A stretch of 64,000 bases of DNA, from contig NZ_CP109162.1 of NCBI RefSeq assembly GCF_035920445.1, positions 1,364,001-1,428,000 of the forward strand. Direction: 5' to 3'. Position numbers and translations under genes: made by a program. Below, one piece after another: positions 1 through 9,865 of the stretch. Each line of letters begins with the position of its first letter. The first letter of the stretch is position 1. The notes beneath the pieces are model-generated. The model was not told the DNA's origin. It searched no databases and worked only from the letters and a program-made list of their open reading frames with translations. The DNA is from Nocardia sp. NBC_01730. GTDB lineage: Bacteria; Actinomycetota; Actinomycetes; Mycobacteriales; Mycobacteriaceae.

Positions 1-838
1 TGGAGGCGCTCTGCACGGCCGCCTCCAAATGCTGGTTGAGCAGATCGGCGGCGGCGTTCTTGAGAACAGGGTCGGACAGCAGTTTTTGCAGGAGACTCTG
101 CGAGATCTTCGCGGCCTGCTTGATGTCCTGCACGTTCAACGGAAGATCGCCGGTGGTAAACCCCACCGGGCGCTCAGGGGCATCGAGGTCCCGGTCATGG
201 AGAAGTTGATGGGCCAACTGCGGCACGAACTTTCCCGGCGCGAGCATGTACGCCTGGATGTAGGGATCTTGGAGGATCGCCGCTAAGCCTTTGGGGCCGG
301 CCAGGACTCGAGCATCTCCTGACAGATCTTTCGCTGTCGTGGCGGCAAGAGCCTCATTGAGTGCGTTGATCAGGCGGCGGGCCAACCCGGTGTCGTCGAG
401 ACTGACGCTGAACGAGCGAACGTCGGAACGCAACTGTGCAAGGGAATCGTCCTCAACTCCCTTGAGCAGGGCCTCTACGACCGCCTTGAGACTCGTCTGC
501 GATTTCTCCAGGTAGATCACCTGATACTTGTCGCGTGGCGGAATGTTCTCCCGCACCCAGCGCACGAGATGCGACTTTCCCGAGCCCGAGTCACCCACGA
601 TCGGCATCAGAAGTGTGCCGGTGTCGGCCTTCCGGTTCAGGAAGTCGTCGAGAACTGCCTTCTCCGTGACGGCGCTGTCCATAGGGACCAGCGAACGTCC
701 CTGGATGCGGGCCTTGCGGATGCGGAGCGGGGCATGGGTGGCCAGGAAGACCGCCGCGGACGGTTTGACTGCCTCAGTATGGACCGTCCTGCTGGCGGTG
801 TCCGGGTCCCAGCACAGGTGACCGCGAAGTTCAGGCAT
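1..838 (-). CDS. dpdH: DpdH-like P-loop ATPase, 3' part beyond window edge
   Basis: Open minus-strand frame from an ATG at 838 to the window edge (279 codons visible), so the C-terminal part is missing. Walker A reads GDSGSGKS at about residues 82-89, followed by HLVRW; the N-terminus begins MPELRGHLCWD. The start overlaps the stop of the upstream ~300-residue gene by a few bases, so the two are translationally coupled. Fourth in a same-strand series SNF2 helicase, RecQ-like helicase, ~300 aa protein, ATPase, which is the order I know for dpdE-F-G-H of the Dpd 7-deazaguanine-in-DNA system, where the later genes act in restriction rather than base synthesis. The assignment rests on gene order and ATPase motif; a generic AAA/STAND-type defence ATPase is the alternative. 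Confidence 0.65.
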   Translation of the reverse strand, partial: MPELRGHLCWDPDTASRTVHTEAVKPSAAVFLATHAPLRIRKARIQGRSLVPMDSAVTEKAVLDDFLNRKADTGTLLMPIVGDSGSGKSHLVRWVRENIPPRDKYQVIYLEKSQTSLKAVVEALLKGVEDDSLAQLRSDVRSFSVSLDDTGLARRLINALNEALAATTAKDLSGDARVLAGPKGLAAILQDPYIQAYMLAPGKFVPQLAHQLLHDRDLDAPERPVGFTTGDLPLNVQDIKQAAKISQSLLQKLLSDPVLKNAAADLLNQHLEAAVQSAS

Positions 839-1736
839 GAAGATCCCCACCGATCTTTGCGGAGTTGTACGAACGGGGGAAATCCGGATTCTCTGGGTCG
901 TAGACGCTGAGAATCTGCCTAGCGTCCGCAAAACGCTGTAGTTCCAGCCAGCCCTCGTCGACGCCGCGGAGGAGCGCGTGCGACAGCGCCGGGCCGGCAC
1001 TGTCGTCACCGGGAGAATCGAGCCCGACCGCCAACGAGTACGCTCCGCCGGGCAATACTGGCAGGGACCTACGCAAGCCATGCAGGAAGTCCGTTGCGCT
1101 AACGGTGTCGCCTGGCTTCCAGAGTGATCGAACGGTCTCTCTCACTGCTGGGGTGCAGTCGGCCACCACGTGGCTGGCAGTTCCTGGTTTGATTGCCAGC
1201 GTTGGCGCTCCGAAGCCGAGGGTTGTTACCCAGGCGACGAATGGTGACCAACGTGCGTTGGTGGAGAAAACTTCGCCGACTTCGGGCTTGAGCGCATTGT
1301 TTTGGCGTAGCTCGACAGCCAACCAATTCATTGGCTCGCCGAAAGGATCCTGAGTGAGGAACCAGCACAACGCGCGGCAGAGGTCCCGAGGGCCCACCTG
1401 GCTGTCGTCATCGCCGAGCCCCGAATTCAGGTCCGCAGCGAGGACAGCGACACGTAATACGGACACGAACCCGGAGTAGTTCGTACCGTCCAGGTCCTTG
1501 GCCGGACCGGTTAATTCGAGTCTCTCATCATCGGACTTGTTCAGCAGCCCTAGGGACGCCAGCCCGTATATGGCTGCATCGAGCAACTTGTCGTCGGCGT
1601 AGACGGTGGGTGGGCTGAGCACGTTCCGGGCTTTGTCGAGCCGGACGGGTCGCTTCTCCGACGCCAGAAAACGGACTGTGGCCCACATTGCTGTTGGCAG
1701 CACGGGCGGCCCATTGTAGACGTTGATCAATGCCAT
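831..1736 (-). CDS. dpdG: DpdG-like protein
   Basis: A 301-residue protein with no motif I can name. It starts MALINVYNGPPVLPTAMWAT, has no signal peptide or membrane segment, and has mixed helical composition. Its ATG follows the upstream helicase stop with no gap and its own stop overlaps the next gene's start, so it belongs to one translationally coupled operon. Size and position between the RecQ-like helicase and the P-loop ATPase fit DpdG of the Dpd system. DpdG is a required restriction-arm component whose biochemical role is, to my knowledge, not settled. Function is inferred from context alone. Confidence 0.65.
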   Translation of the reverse strand: MALINVYNGPPVLPTAMWATVRFLASEKRPVRLDKARNVLSPPTVYADDKLLDAAIYGLASLGLLNKSDDERLELTGPAKDLDGTNYSGFVSVLRVAVLAADLNSGLGDDDSQVGPRDLCRALCWFLTQDPFGEPMNWLAVELRQNNALKPEVGEVFSTNARWSPFVAWVTTLGFGAPTLAIKPGTASHVVADCTPAVRETVRSLWKPGDTVSATDFLHGLRRSLPVLPGGAYSLAVGLDSPGDDSAGPALSHALLRGVDEGWLELQRFADARQILSVYDPENPDFPRSYNSAKIGGDLHA

Positions 1737-4331
1737 TTACAGGGACCTCAGCGCTCTGTTTATGGAAATATTGCTGGAGTGGATATCGATCAGCCTGGCA
1801 CCAGGTCTGCTGGGGTGTTCCAGGTTCCGGCAATGAATGAAGTAGGTGACATCGGAGCTTTCGAATCGCTCGGCTGCCGCACCGTTCATCGATTCCGGGG
1901 AGCCGTCGAGGATCCAAACGAGCGGCCCACGGAAGGCGGTGAGCATGTCCTCATCGGAATCGACGATCAGTGCATGCGGCAAGCTTTCACGCTGGATTCG
2001 TTTGGTCATGGCATCACTGATCCCCTCTCCGCCGATAATGGTCATGCCACGCCTGCAGAGTTCGGTCACGAGGTCTGGTACCAAATCTCGGCGCTCGTCG
2101 TCACGCTCCCACCAAATGTTGAGACTGGTCTGTCCCGGTCCGCGGAAGGTTCCGAGCGGGTCACTTGGTACGTCGAGCCATTTGACGACCGGCGGATGAG
2201 GTTCCCAGGGCGTTCGGTAGAATCCACCGGCGACAGGGAACTCCTGGTGCTCACGACAATGGGGGCATCCCCGGCATGCGGGCGCGGTTTCGAGAGTCCC
2301 CTCCGGGCGCTGAACAACGTAGTAATCAGACAGCACATCAGCGATGCATCGATCGCCCCGAACTGCTGCGCGTAGTCGCTCAAGCGCAGAATTTTGGCTC
2401 GTCAGGATGCGATCTCGCGTTGGGCCGATTCTTCGCAGGAAGTAATCTCTGTCGTTTGTTCGGCCGTCCATCAGTTGGACATCGACCCTGGACGGCAAGG
2501 ACTCAAGGTATCCCTGCTGCCGTCGCTGCCAGGTATCGTGAGGTTCATCTTCCGCCTGCTGAGGAGCCTTGGGTGAGGTCAGTTCAACGAGCTTGGTTCG
2601 AACCATGAGGTTCAGCGCTCGAATATTCCAGAGGCGGTTGGTCTTAAACCCCATGGAAAGCCTGGCCGGGTAGCTGTCCAAGTCGATCTGGTAGACGCCA
2701 TCGGCGTCGGGAGGAATGCGCCGCTGAAACATCGCATCCCAGCGTTCCCAAGCAGTCTTCGGCAAGAGGATTATCTCGGCATTCAATGACTCTGCGACCC
2801 GAATGTCTTTTTGCACGGTCGCCATATATGCAAGCGAAGGGCTGCCATCGCGGCCGCCACGCCCGACTTCCTGGTAGTAACGGTCGACGGTTTCGGGCAT
2901 GCAGGCGTGGACCACTGTTTTCACGTCGGAGAGGTCGATTCCCAGCCCGAAGGCGGATGTTCCAATGACCGTATCGAACCGAGTCGGAATTCTGCCAGTA
3001 GCGTCGCGGCCTCCCCAGCCTTCCATCGCCTCTCGACGATCTTCAGGTATAGATCTGCCCGTTACCGCTATCACGCGACGCATTCCGGATTCCGCTAACA
3101 AGGCGGCCCAGTCTTTTGCTGCCTCAACGGTGGACACATAGAGGATCGATGGCTTGGGTAGCCTGGCGAGAGCGTGCATCACCGCTTCGCGGCGGGCTAC
3201 TTCAGTGGGAAGTGATTCGATGTAGTAACTGGGTTCCGTACGGAGTTGTGAAGCCCAGACAAGGTCGGTTGCCTGCGGGGCACCGAATAGGTTCTCCAAG
3301 GTCTCGATCTGCTGGGCCGTAAGGGTTGCACTCATCGCGATCGTTCTAGGCTCACGCCCAGCGGGGGCCCGGCGTAGCCAGTTTCGGCGTTGTCCTGCCA
3401 TGGTCTGGAAGTCGGGCCGGAACTCGTTCCCCCACTGCTCGACCAGGTGAGCCTCGTCGATTATGAAGTAGCGGAGCGATCCCGCTGCGGCTGCTTCATC
3501 CAAGGGCCGCTGCAAGGTAGTCGTAACGGCCTCTGGCGAGGTGAACAGGATGGGCTGGCGCCCGTATCGAACGTCGTCGCAAAGTTGTTTCTTGACGTCC
3601 TCGGAAAGATCACCAGTGAAGGCGTAACGTCCCGTAGGCGACTTCACGCCCCGGGCTTCGAGCAAGTCCCGAGTACGGCGTTCCATATCGAGAGCCAGCA
3701 CAACGGTCGGAACAACCACGATGGATCCGCCGTGCGCCCGACCTCCGAGCAGCGTCGGGGCGAGGGCGACCGGGGTCTTTCCGTGTCCAGTAGGGAGACA
3801 GACGATCGCCGTGCTTCCAGGCGGAGCCATGATGACACTCCGTGCTGCCTGCCGCTGACCAAGAGAATAATAGTTGTCGTAACCAAGCGCTGTTGCCCAG
3901 AACGGATCCCCGAGCACATCGTTGAAACTACGACGCTGTGCAGAGTCTCGGCCGAGATAGATCTCCTTGAGGTCAGCTTTCGCCGCATCGGTGGCTCGAC
4001 CCTCAGAAACCGACGGATGCCAAGGCTGAGCCGAGACGCTGATTGTGCCGACCGTGGTGATTAGAGCCTCACATCCGGAACTTCGCCACTGTTCGACGGT
4101 GGGCATTTCTGAAGTGACAGGTACGAGTAGTGGCGACATGTTGCCGCTCGCACTCGCCTCTAGCAAGATCTGCCTGGTCAGCGATGTGATATCGCGCCAT
4201 CCCGCAGAGCGTGTTCGCAAACCCGCCAAAGCGTCAGCGAGTCGGCGGATGGTGCCCTGAATCTCTGATGAGTCCATTTCGGGCCATGCGGAGAACAGTT
4301 GCTTGGCTTTGACCCAGTCACTTGCTGTCAC
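1737..4331 (-). CDS. dpdF: DpdF-like RecQ-type helicase
   Basis: An 864-residue superfamily 2 helicase. Motif I LPTGHGKT lies at about residues 179-186, the Walker B DEAH box at 292-295, motif III SAT near 334, and the motif VI region YQEVGRGGRDG at 486-496, which is RecQ-like. A C-terminal cysteine cluster (C686, C689, C692, in CRGCPHC) may bind zinc. The ATG overlaps the stop of the upstream SNF2-like gene by 14 bases and the stop abuts the next start, so the series is one operon. RecQ-like helicase directly after a SNF2 helicase and before a ~300 aa protein matches dpdF. In the Dpd system this gene is needed for restriction of unmodified DNA. A plain RecQ repair helicase is unlikely because HRDC and normal RecQ C-terminal features are not visible. 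Confidence 0.75.
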   Translation of the reverse strand: MTASDWVKAKQLFSAWPEMDSSEIQGTIRRLADALAGLRTRSAGWRDITSLTRQILLEASASGNMSPLLVPVTSEMPTVEQWRSSGCEALITTVGTISVSAQPWHPSVSEGRATDAAKADLKEIYLGRDSAQRRSFNDVLGDPFWATALGYDNYYSLGQRQAARSVIMAPPGSTAIVCLPTGHGKTPVALAPTLLGGRAHGGSIVVVPTVVLALDMERRTRDLLEARGVKSPTGRYAFTGDLSEDVKKQLCDDVRYGRQPILFTSPEAVTTTLQRPLDEAAAAGSLRYFIIDEAHLVEQWGNEFRPDFQTMAGQRRNWLRRAPAGREPRTIAMSATLTAQQIETLENLFGAPQATDLVWASQLRTEPSYYIESLPTEVARREAVMHALARLPKPSILYVSTVEAAKDWAALLAESGMRRVIAVTGRSIPEDRREAMEGWGGRDATGRIPTRFDTVIGTSAFGLGIDLSDVKTVVHACMPETVDRYYQEVGRGGRDGSPSLAYMATVQKDIRVAESLNAEIILLPKTAWERWDAMFQRRIPPDADGVYQIDLDSYPARLSMGFKTNRLWNIRALNLMVRTKLVELTSPKAPQQAEDEPHDTWQRRQQGYLESLPSRVDVQLMDGRTNDRDYFLRRIGPTRDRILTSQNSALERLRAAVRGDRCIADVLSDYYVVQRPEGTLETAPACRGCPHCREHQEFPVAGGFYRTPWEPHPPVVKWLDVPSDPLGTFRGPGQTSLNIWWERDDERRDLVPDLVTELCRRGMTIIGGEGISDAMTKRIQRESLPHALIVDSDEDMLTAFRGPLVWILDGSPESMNGAAAERFESSDVTYFIHCRNLEHPSRPGARLIDIHSSNISINRALRSL

Positions 4332-7300
4332 GCCGCACCTCGCGTCCCGCGCGAATGATGCACGTAGCGGCGATTACCTTCACCGATGGCTGGGACAGAT
4401 CTTCGATGAGGGCGTTAACCACGGCCGTATCGGTCAACAGGCTTTCGGCGTCACCAACGAGGTGACCCGCAGCTTGACGAGTCTGAGCCTGCGCCATCGA
4501 GACCGCAGCATGCAGACGTGATTGTTCCTGAGCCCGACCGCATTTTTGGGCGAGGTCAGTGACCTCTGAAAGATGGTCGCGGGCCGTTCTCGCGGCAAGA
4601 TCTGCTGCGCTGCGATAGCGGTCCCAGCCACCGAAGATCTCCAACAATTCAGAGGTAGTGCTCATGTTGTAGTTATGGTCCCGACTGTTGTCATACGCAC
4701 GATTGAGCCACCCCAGGGCCCGTTCGTCCGAGATCGGCGAGGATGCACCAGCTTGGATCCAAACCTTGAGAGTGAACGGCGGCAGCAACCTATCTGCCTG
4801 ACGGCGAAGTGCGGTCAGAGCATCAGCGTGGCCTCTGACCAGATCTAGAGCGCTGGTCAGGTCGGCTTCTACGAGGTAGTCGAAGCCGAAATAGGCGGTG
4901 GGATCGCCGTGATAGCGGTCGTCGATCCGGCGGAAGGCCGATGCCTGTCCGCGGTCGTCGAGGTAGATCGCCTGGGCTAGAACATCGACCAGTTGATTTC
5001 CGGTGCGGAAGAGTCGTGTGCCGGGTGCCCGCAGGGCAGCAGACCGATTGAACGCGCCTTGTACCGCTGCTCCGGGCAACTGTGCTCGCGCGGCCTGCCA
5101 CTGGCGGGGATCAATCAGCGGCCGGGACTGCCAGGGGTCGAACACCACATTCGCACACCCGTCGACGGTGCGGTCGACGTGTCGCAGTTTGATGCCGCCC
5201 TCGTCTGCCACATATCGGAGCATGGCCTCCCGCATCCCGCGCCAGTGTTCCTCGATCGCCAACACAGACTCTGCGATATCCCGGCCCTCGGTAGATGTTT
5301 CGTGAATCGCTTCCAGCATGTCCATCTTGTCGATCTCCTGCTGGGCTGTTTGCAACTCTTTGTGGACCTGCTCGGCTTTGGCTTGCAATCCTTCCGGTCC
5401 GTATTCGAGGGCAGCAGTCCAGACTTCATTGAGACCCTCGGAGATTGCATCCTGGAGGGTAGAGACGGAGTCGGAAAACACACGGAAGCCCCGGGTGAGG
5501 AGTTGGGCCCAGGCCTCGAGGAATGATGCGCCCGGGTCGTGGTCGGCCACTCTGTATTGCAGCGCCGGGGTCATGGGGCCACGATGGACGGCTTGATAGC
5601 GGTCGACTCGCCCCAGCCGTTGTTCAAGTTGGTTGGGTGACCACGGCAGGCGGACGTGGACGATGGCATCTGCAGTCTGGAGATTGAGTCCGTCCTCGGC
5701 TGAATCGTCAACTACGAGGACTCGACTGCCTGTCTGGTCGATTGCTGACCAGGCCGAAACGGCCTCGTCCGACGCATCCATATCAAGGCGTCGGCTGTGC
5801 TCGTAGACAGCCAGCTTTTTGAACCGCTGTGCCAAACGGTCGGCAAGGCTGCCAGCGAGACTCCCTGGCCCGCAAAAGAGTACGACTCGGTGACTGCCTC
5901 GGAGTGTCGGAAGCATCGCGTTGATCAGATCATCGAGGTGCTCGACGGAATCCGTGGTGGGCCCTGCGGACCGTGACCGGAGCTCGTCGAGGATGGTGCG
6001 CTCGAAATCGAACAAATCCGGTTCTGTCAGCAGAACCCGTTCGCGTTCGCTGAGACTAGCGCGGGTAGCTGCGTTTTCATCCTTGGTGACTCGCCATTCC
6101 AGGGCGTCTTGAAGATCATGGGGGAGCACGGTCCCCCTGGAGACCAGGATGCCGAGGATCATGCTGTAAGCGGGCTTGTACTCTTCCAAGCCGTTGTCGA
6201 GTAGGTGATCCCAGACCTGCGAGCGCCAATCGGACAAGATCAACTGTGTGAGATCGTGTGCCTCACTACCAATCACGATCGCTTCGGGATCTTGCCGGCC
6301 GCGTACTGCGTACGGCAGAAACTCGGCGTCAGGATCATCGTGCAGCACAGTGTGACGGCGATGCCGAATAACCCGCCGGTGCAGCCGGTAGGCCTCGCTG
6401 ATATGCGCTCGTAGAGCCTCGGTGCGCGCCTTGAGTTCCAGAGCGTCTGCACTCGACAACAGTTCGTCGTCATCGGCCAGTAGATCGAGAACGAGACGAC
6501 TGAGCTCGGCGAAACGCTTGTCCTCCGGAGGCAGTAGTTCACGGATCCTGGTGATCGCGGAGGGTAGGAGGTAGGTGTACTCGCTATCGAGCGCGAACAC
6601 GCAGTCGGCCAACTTGGACCGCAATCGGTACTTGTCTTCGAACGCATCGCGGTCGGTCCAGCGGTAGAGGTCTGGCGCGAGCAAATGGAGCATGCCCAGT
6701 TGCGTCAGGTAATGGGACATAACGGGGGTCGCTGACAACAGCAGGAGGCGTGTCGAGGAGTGCGCCAAGCCCGCAAGCTCCCGGTAAGGGGACTCATCGG
6801 GGCCGCTCGCGTGGACGAGGCGGTGCGCCTCATCGACGACCACAAGATCGCTGCCATGATTTTTGGCCCATCGCTCTGGATTCTCATGCGCTACGCAACT
6901 GATCTTGGCGCGAGGGAAGTCTTCGATGAAGAACTTGAGGCTGAGCTCCCGGATCCACTGCCTCCTAAGGACATCCGGGGCCACGATGCAGATCCGCGCA
7001 TCTGGTTTGTCGATCAAAGTCTGCCGGATGACAAAGCCGGCCTCGACGGTCTTGCCCAGGCCAACCTCGTCAGCCAGTAGGTATCGCTGTACCGGGTCGG
7101 CCAGGACAGTCAACGCAGCGCGGATCTGGTGGGGGAAGAGTTCGACCGCGGAGGACAACAACGCCGGGGTGTTAGCGCTCGCCGCCCGTTGGGCTACAAG
7201 GTCTTGAAGGAAGGGGATGCGGGCGTCGTGGAAGTAAGCTGATTCGTGCCCGCCAGCGGTCAATACCGTGACCGGGTCCGCAACGGGGCGATCCCACCGC

Positions 7301-7620
7301 ACCCGGAGTTCCTTCTCAGGGATAGGAAAGCCGAACTCGTAGTTGGGGAACTGCACGTAGTATTTTCCGCCGGCGGACGCCTGGACGCGGCCCGCGAGCC
7401 AATCGCCAGTATCAGGGTTACGGCGAAACACCCGTGTTGCCTCTCCGAGGACAGCAGGGCGGCACTTGGTCAAGGGCACGTGCTCAGAGAGAGCCACCGG
7501 CACAGCAACGGATTCGAAGAAGTCGACGCGGGCGTGCCCATCGCTGATCTCGCCCACTCGTCCGACCCCCGGAGAACCGACACACTCGACCAATTGGCCC
7601 ACCGCGAATCGATGAGTCAC
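4318..7620 (-). CDS. dpdE: DpdE-like SNF2-family helicase
   Basis: A 1100-residue SNF2/RapA-like superfamily 2 ATPase. I chose the GTG at 7620 because an AGAGGGGG ribosome site sits 7 bases before it; the frame is open a further 23 codons. Motif I DEVGLGKT is at about residues 184-191, DEAH at 263-266, LSATP near 295-299, motif V-like DDSAEDGLNLQ at 638-648 and the arginine-finger motif VI QRLGRVDR at 667-674. The N-terminal ~100 residues look like small beta domains (VGQLVECVGSPGVGRV), as in RapA-type proteins. First gene of a four-gene overlapping series matching dpdE-F-G-H. An IS3 element lies about 200 bases upstream, so the promoter region may have been altered. Confidence 0.78.
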   Translation of the reverse strand: MTHRFAVGQLVECVGSPGVGRVGEISDGHARVDFFESVAVPVALSEHVPLTKCRPAVLGEATRVFRRNPDTGDWLAGRVQASAGGKYYVQFPNYEFGFPIPEKELRVRWDRPVADPVTVLTAGGHESAYFHDARIPFLQDLVAQRAASANTPALLSSAVELFPHQIRAALTVLADPVQRYLLADEVGLGKTVEAGFVIRQTLIDKPDARICIVAPDVLRRQWIRELSLKFFIEDFPRAKISCVAHENPERWAKNHGSDLVVVDEAHRLVHASGPDESPYRELAGLAHSSTRLLLLSATPVMSHYLTQLGMLHLLAPDLYRWTDRDAFEDKYRLRSKLADCVFALDSEYTYLLPSAITRIRELLPPEDKRFAELSRLVLDLLADDDELLSSADALELKARTEALRAHISEAYRLHRRVIRHRRHTVLHDDPDAEFLPYAVRGRQDPEAIVIGSEAHDLTQLILSDWRSQVWDHLLDNGLEEYKPAYSMILGILVSRGTVLPHDLQDALEWRVTKDENAATRASLSERERVLLTEPDLFDFERTILDELRSRSAGPTTDSVEHLDDLINAMLPTLRGSHRVVLFCGPGSLAGSLADRLAQRFKKLAVYEHSRRLDMDASDEAVSAWSAIDQTGSRVLVVDDSAEDGLNLQTADAIVHVRLPWSPNQLEQRLGRVDRYQAVHRGPMTPALQYRVADHDPGASFLEAWAQLLTRGFRVFSDSVSTLQDAISEGLNEVWTAALEYGPEGLQAKAEQVHKELQTAQQEIDKMDMLEAIHETSTEGRDIAESVLAIEEHWRGMREAMLRYVADEGGIKLRHVDRTVDGCANVVFDPWQSRPLIDPRQWQAARAQLPGAAVQGAFNRSAALRAPGTRLFRTGNQLVDVLAQAIYLDDRGQASAFRRIDDRYHGDPTAYFGFDYLVEADLTSALDLVRGHADALTALRRQADRLLPPFTLKVWIQAGASSPISDERALGWLNRAYDNSRDHNYNMSTTSELLEIFGGWDRYRSAADLAARTARDHLSEVTDLAQKCGRAQEQSRLHAAVSMAQAQTRQAAGHLVGDAESLLTDTAVVNALIEDLSQPSVKVIAATCIIRAGREVRRDSK

Positions 7621-7884
7621 AGTTAAGCCCCCTCTAATGGTCCCCGTCGTGATACCTCGATTCATATACATACATCGCAGCACCGACAAGATCGGAAACA
7701 GACTGGCGTCCGCTTCACTCGCTGGACTCGACAGGCATCCTCGGGCTCCAAATAGCTTACGGGAGTGTCAGATAGGGCTGGGCCGGCGCACGCTGTACGT
7801 GGTGGCCTGTCCCCGGTGAATGAGTCCATCTGGTTTTAGAGTCCTTGTTGGCCCTGGTCAGGGCCGGAAGGGACACTGAAAACC

Positions 7885-8166
7885 ATGGCAGGACGCAAAC
7901 GGAACTCCGCGGAGGACATCGTGCGGAAGCTCCGCCGTGCCGACGAGCTCGCCGCGGCAGGTCAGACCGGTGAGCAGATCGCCGCCGATCTGGGCGTGTC
8001 GGCCGCGACGCTCTACAACTGGCGCCGCCAGTACGGCGGTGTGGACACCGACGCCGCCAAAGAGCTCAAAGAGCTGCGCGAACAGAACGCGCGGCTCAAG
8101 CGGCTGCTCGCCGATGCCGAGCTGGAGAAGGACGCTCTGCGGGAGATCGCCAAGGGAAAATGGTGA
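7885..8166 (+). CDS. IS3-family transposase OrfA
   Basis: A 93-residue helix-turn-helix protein starting MAGRKRNSAEDIVRKLRRAD, with the HTH around GVSAATLYNWRRQYGG and a leucine-zipper-like tail (LKELREQNARLKRLLADAELEKDAL) typical of IS3 OrfA. The last codons overlap orfB by seven bases across GGGAAAATGG, the usual place for the -1 frameshift that makes the OrfAB fusion transposase. OrfA binds the IS ends. Confidence 0.85.
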   Translation: MAGRKRNSAEDIVRKLRRADELAAAGQTGEQIAADLGVSAATLYNWRRQYGGVDTDAAKELKELREQNARLKRLLADAELEKDALREIAKGKW

Positions 8167-9028
8167 GCCCAGCAGCCAAGCGACGAGCCGTCGACATGCT
8201 CCAGCAGGTGAAGTGCATGTCAGAACGGTTCGCGTGCAAGGTAGTTGGGCTCCACAGATCCACATATCGGCGACTGCCGACCGCGCAAACACCCGCCGAT
8301 CCCGACGCCGGCTTGCGGGCCTGGTTGCGCTCGTATGCGGCGAAGAACCCGTGCCACGGGTTCCGGCGGGCTTGGGCGGCGTTGCGGTTCGACGAAGGCA
8401 GCGGCGTGAACAAGAAACGAGTCCACCGGCTCTGGCGCGAAGAAGGGCTACAGGTTCGTGCCCACTCGCCGCGAAAACGGGCCGGGCAATCGTCGGTGCC
8501 ACTGGTCGGCGCTGACGCACCGAAAGTGGTGTGGGCGTTGGATTTCCAGTTCGACTCGACCGTCGATGGGCGGGCGGTGAAGATCGCGTCCATGGTCGAC
8601 GAACACACCCGCGAATCGCTGCTGCACCTGACCGAACGCTCGATCACCGCCCAGTGCCTGGTCACCGAGCTGGAGCGGGTGTTCACCGCGGCTGGCGGGC
8701 CGCCGAAGGTGCTGCGGATGGACAACGGACCGGAACTGATTTCGGATGCGCTGCAACAGTTCTGCGCCGACAAGGTCGGGATCTCCTACATTCCGCCCGG
8801 AACTCCGTGGAACAACGGCTACATCGAGTCGTTCAACCGGCGCTGCGCCACGAATGCTTGAACCGTAACCACTGGACCACCCTGCTCGAGGCCCGTGTCG
8901 TGATCGGCGACTTCAAAGCCGACCACAACCGGCGGCATCGCCATTCGGCGCTGGGCTATCTCACACCGGCCGAGTACGCTGCCCGCTGCAGCCATGCCCA
9001 CCATCCGGTGGCCTGCGACATCAACTAA
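8160..9028 (+). pseudogene. IS3-family transposase OrfB, frameshifted
   Basis: Integrase-core (DDE) protein. The first frame gives HTH_21-like MVSPAAKRRAVDMLQ, then VWALDFQFDS (first D), RMDNGPEL (second D) and TPWNNGYIESFN (catalytic E). It then runs to an early stop at 8861. Good C-terminal sequence continues in the next frame as RHECLNRNHW to HSALGYLTPAEYA, ending at 9028. The switch falls at about 8836-8845 and is explained by loss of one base in the CGGCG(G)CTGCGCC stretch. All three catalytic residues come before the break, but the C-terminus is lost unless this is a read error. Confidence 0.8.
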
Positions 9029-9087
9029 AGACGGATCGAACACCCCGGGCTCTATCACCGGGTGGTCGCATCATCGGGGACCGGCCA

Positions 9088-9865
9088 GTGGCACCCTCAG
9101 CGACACCCGACGTTGTGGCCGCTGCGGCTGTCGGGGAGTTCGATTCAGTCACCGAGCAGCCTGAACTGGTTATTATCGGCGGGCGAGTGCTGCTGGAGCC
9201 CGACGACTCTAGACATACCGCGGCACGTCGCAGACCCGGGTGGGGACGGCAGGCGATCTTGCGTGTCCTAGCGCTATCGCCTCGCCCCCTGCAGCAGTCT
9301 GAACTCGCCGCGACGGTCGGCATCAGTCAGCAGGCAGTTTCCCTTGGCCTGCACAGGATTCCCGCCGAGGTCGCTCGTGACGTGCAGGGTGGATCGCACT
9401 CAAAGGTGCGCTCGATGCTTGGCTGGACAGCTATGCCGGTCCCGGAGGGACTGTCAGCTACTGGTACGGGTTGGACAGCCCGGCGTCTCAGACGACGACA
9501 GCACTGCAGCTATTGGACGAACTAGAACTACAAGCCGTGGTTTCCGGCGATCTCGCCGCCGATAGATACGCGGCTTGGCAGCTCCCCGCCACCGTCTGTC
9601 TGTACTTGCCGGAGATCGTCGATTTCACGCCTGTCGGTTTCTCGCCGGCTGCACCGGATGATGCGACCATGACGGTGGCTGTACCCGAAGACCCGACCGT
9701 GGCACACGTCGCCGCCGCATTGGGCGAGCGCTACACCGACCGCCATCTACTTGCCGATGCCGCATCACGCTATGGGATCTGCTCAACGCCAGCACTACGC
9801 GAACCACGGAGGAAGCGGCGCCCCGTCTGCGTGCCGTGATCGAGACCGGAGTATTTGGTGCCTGA
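9088..9865 (+). pseudogene. AbiEi-like antitoxin/HTH regulator with two frameshifts
   Basis: Read across three frames this is one ~255-residue protein. The N-terminal frame has a winged-helix segment (GRQAILRVLALSPRPLQQSE, then VGISQQAVSLGL). Near 9384-9400 the frame moves to one reading ALDAWLDSYAGPGG, VSYWYGLDSPASQTTTALQ and VVSGDLAADRYAAWQLP. Near 9770 it moves again to WDLLNASTTRTTEEAAPRLR, ending at TGA 9863-9865. Both shifts equal single-base losses. The arrangement (HTH, then a C-terminal domain, then a nucleotidyltransferase-fold gene whose start overlaps the stop) resembles actinobacterial AbiE-type (type IV) toxin-antitoxin pairs. The IS3 end lies just upstream and may have removed the original promoter. 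Confidence 0.6.

Larger units (their letters stand above)
7817..9073 (+). mobile_element. IS3-family insertion sequence (copy 1)
   Basis: Two overlapping transposase frames (orfA, orfB) are flanked by imperfect inverted ends. 7824-7844 and the reverse complement of 9047-9067 agree at 15 of 21 positions, sharing cca, ggt and tagag blocks, and both outer edges can be read as TGA...TCA. I see no clear short target duplication, so the exact ends are tentative. orfB carries a frameshift, so the copy is probably not autonomous unless that is an assembly error. It separates the dpd-like operon from the AbiE-like pair. Confidence 0.75.
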
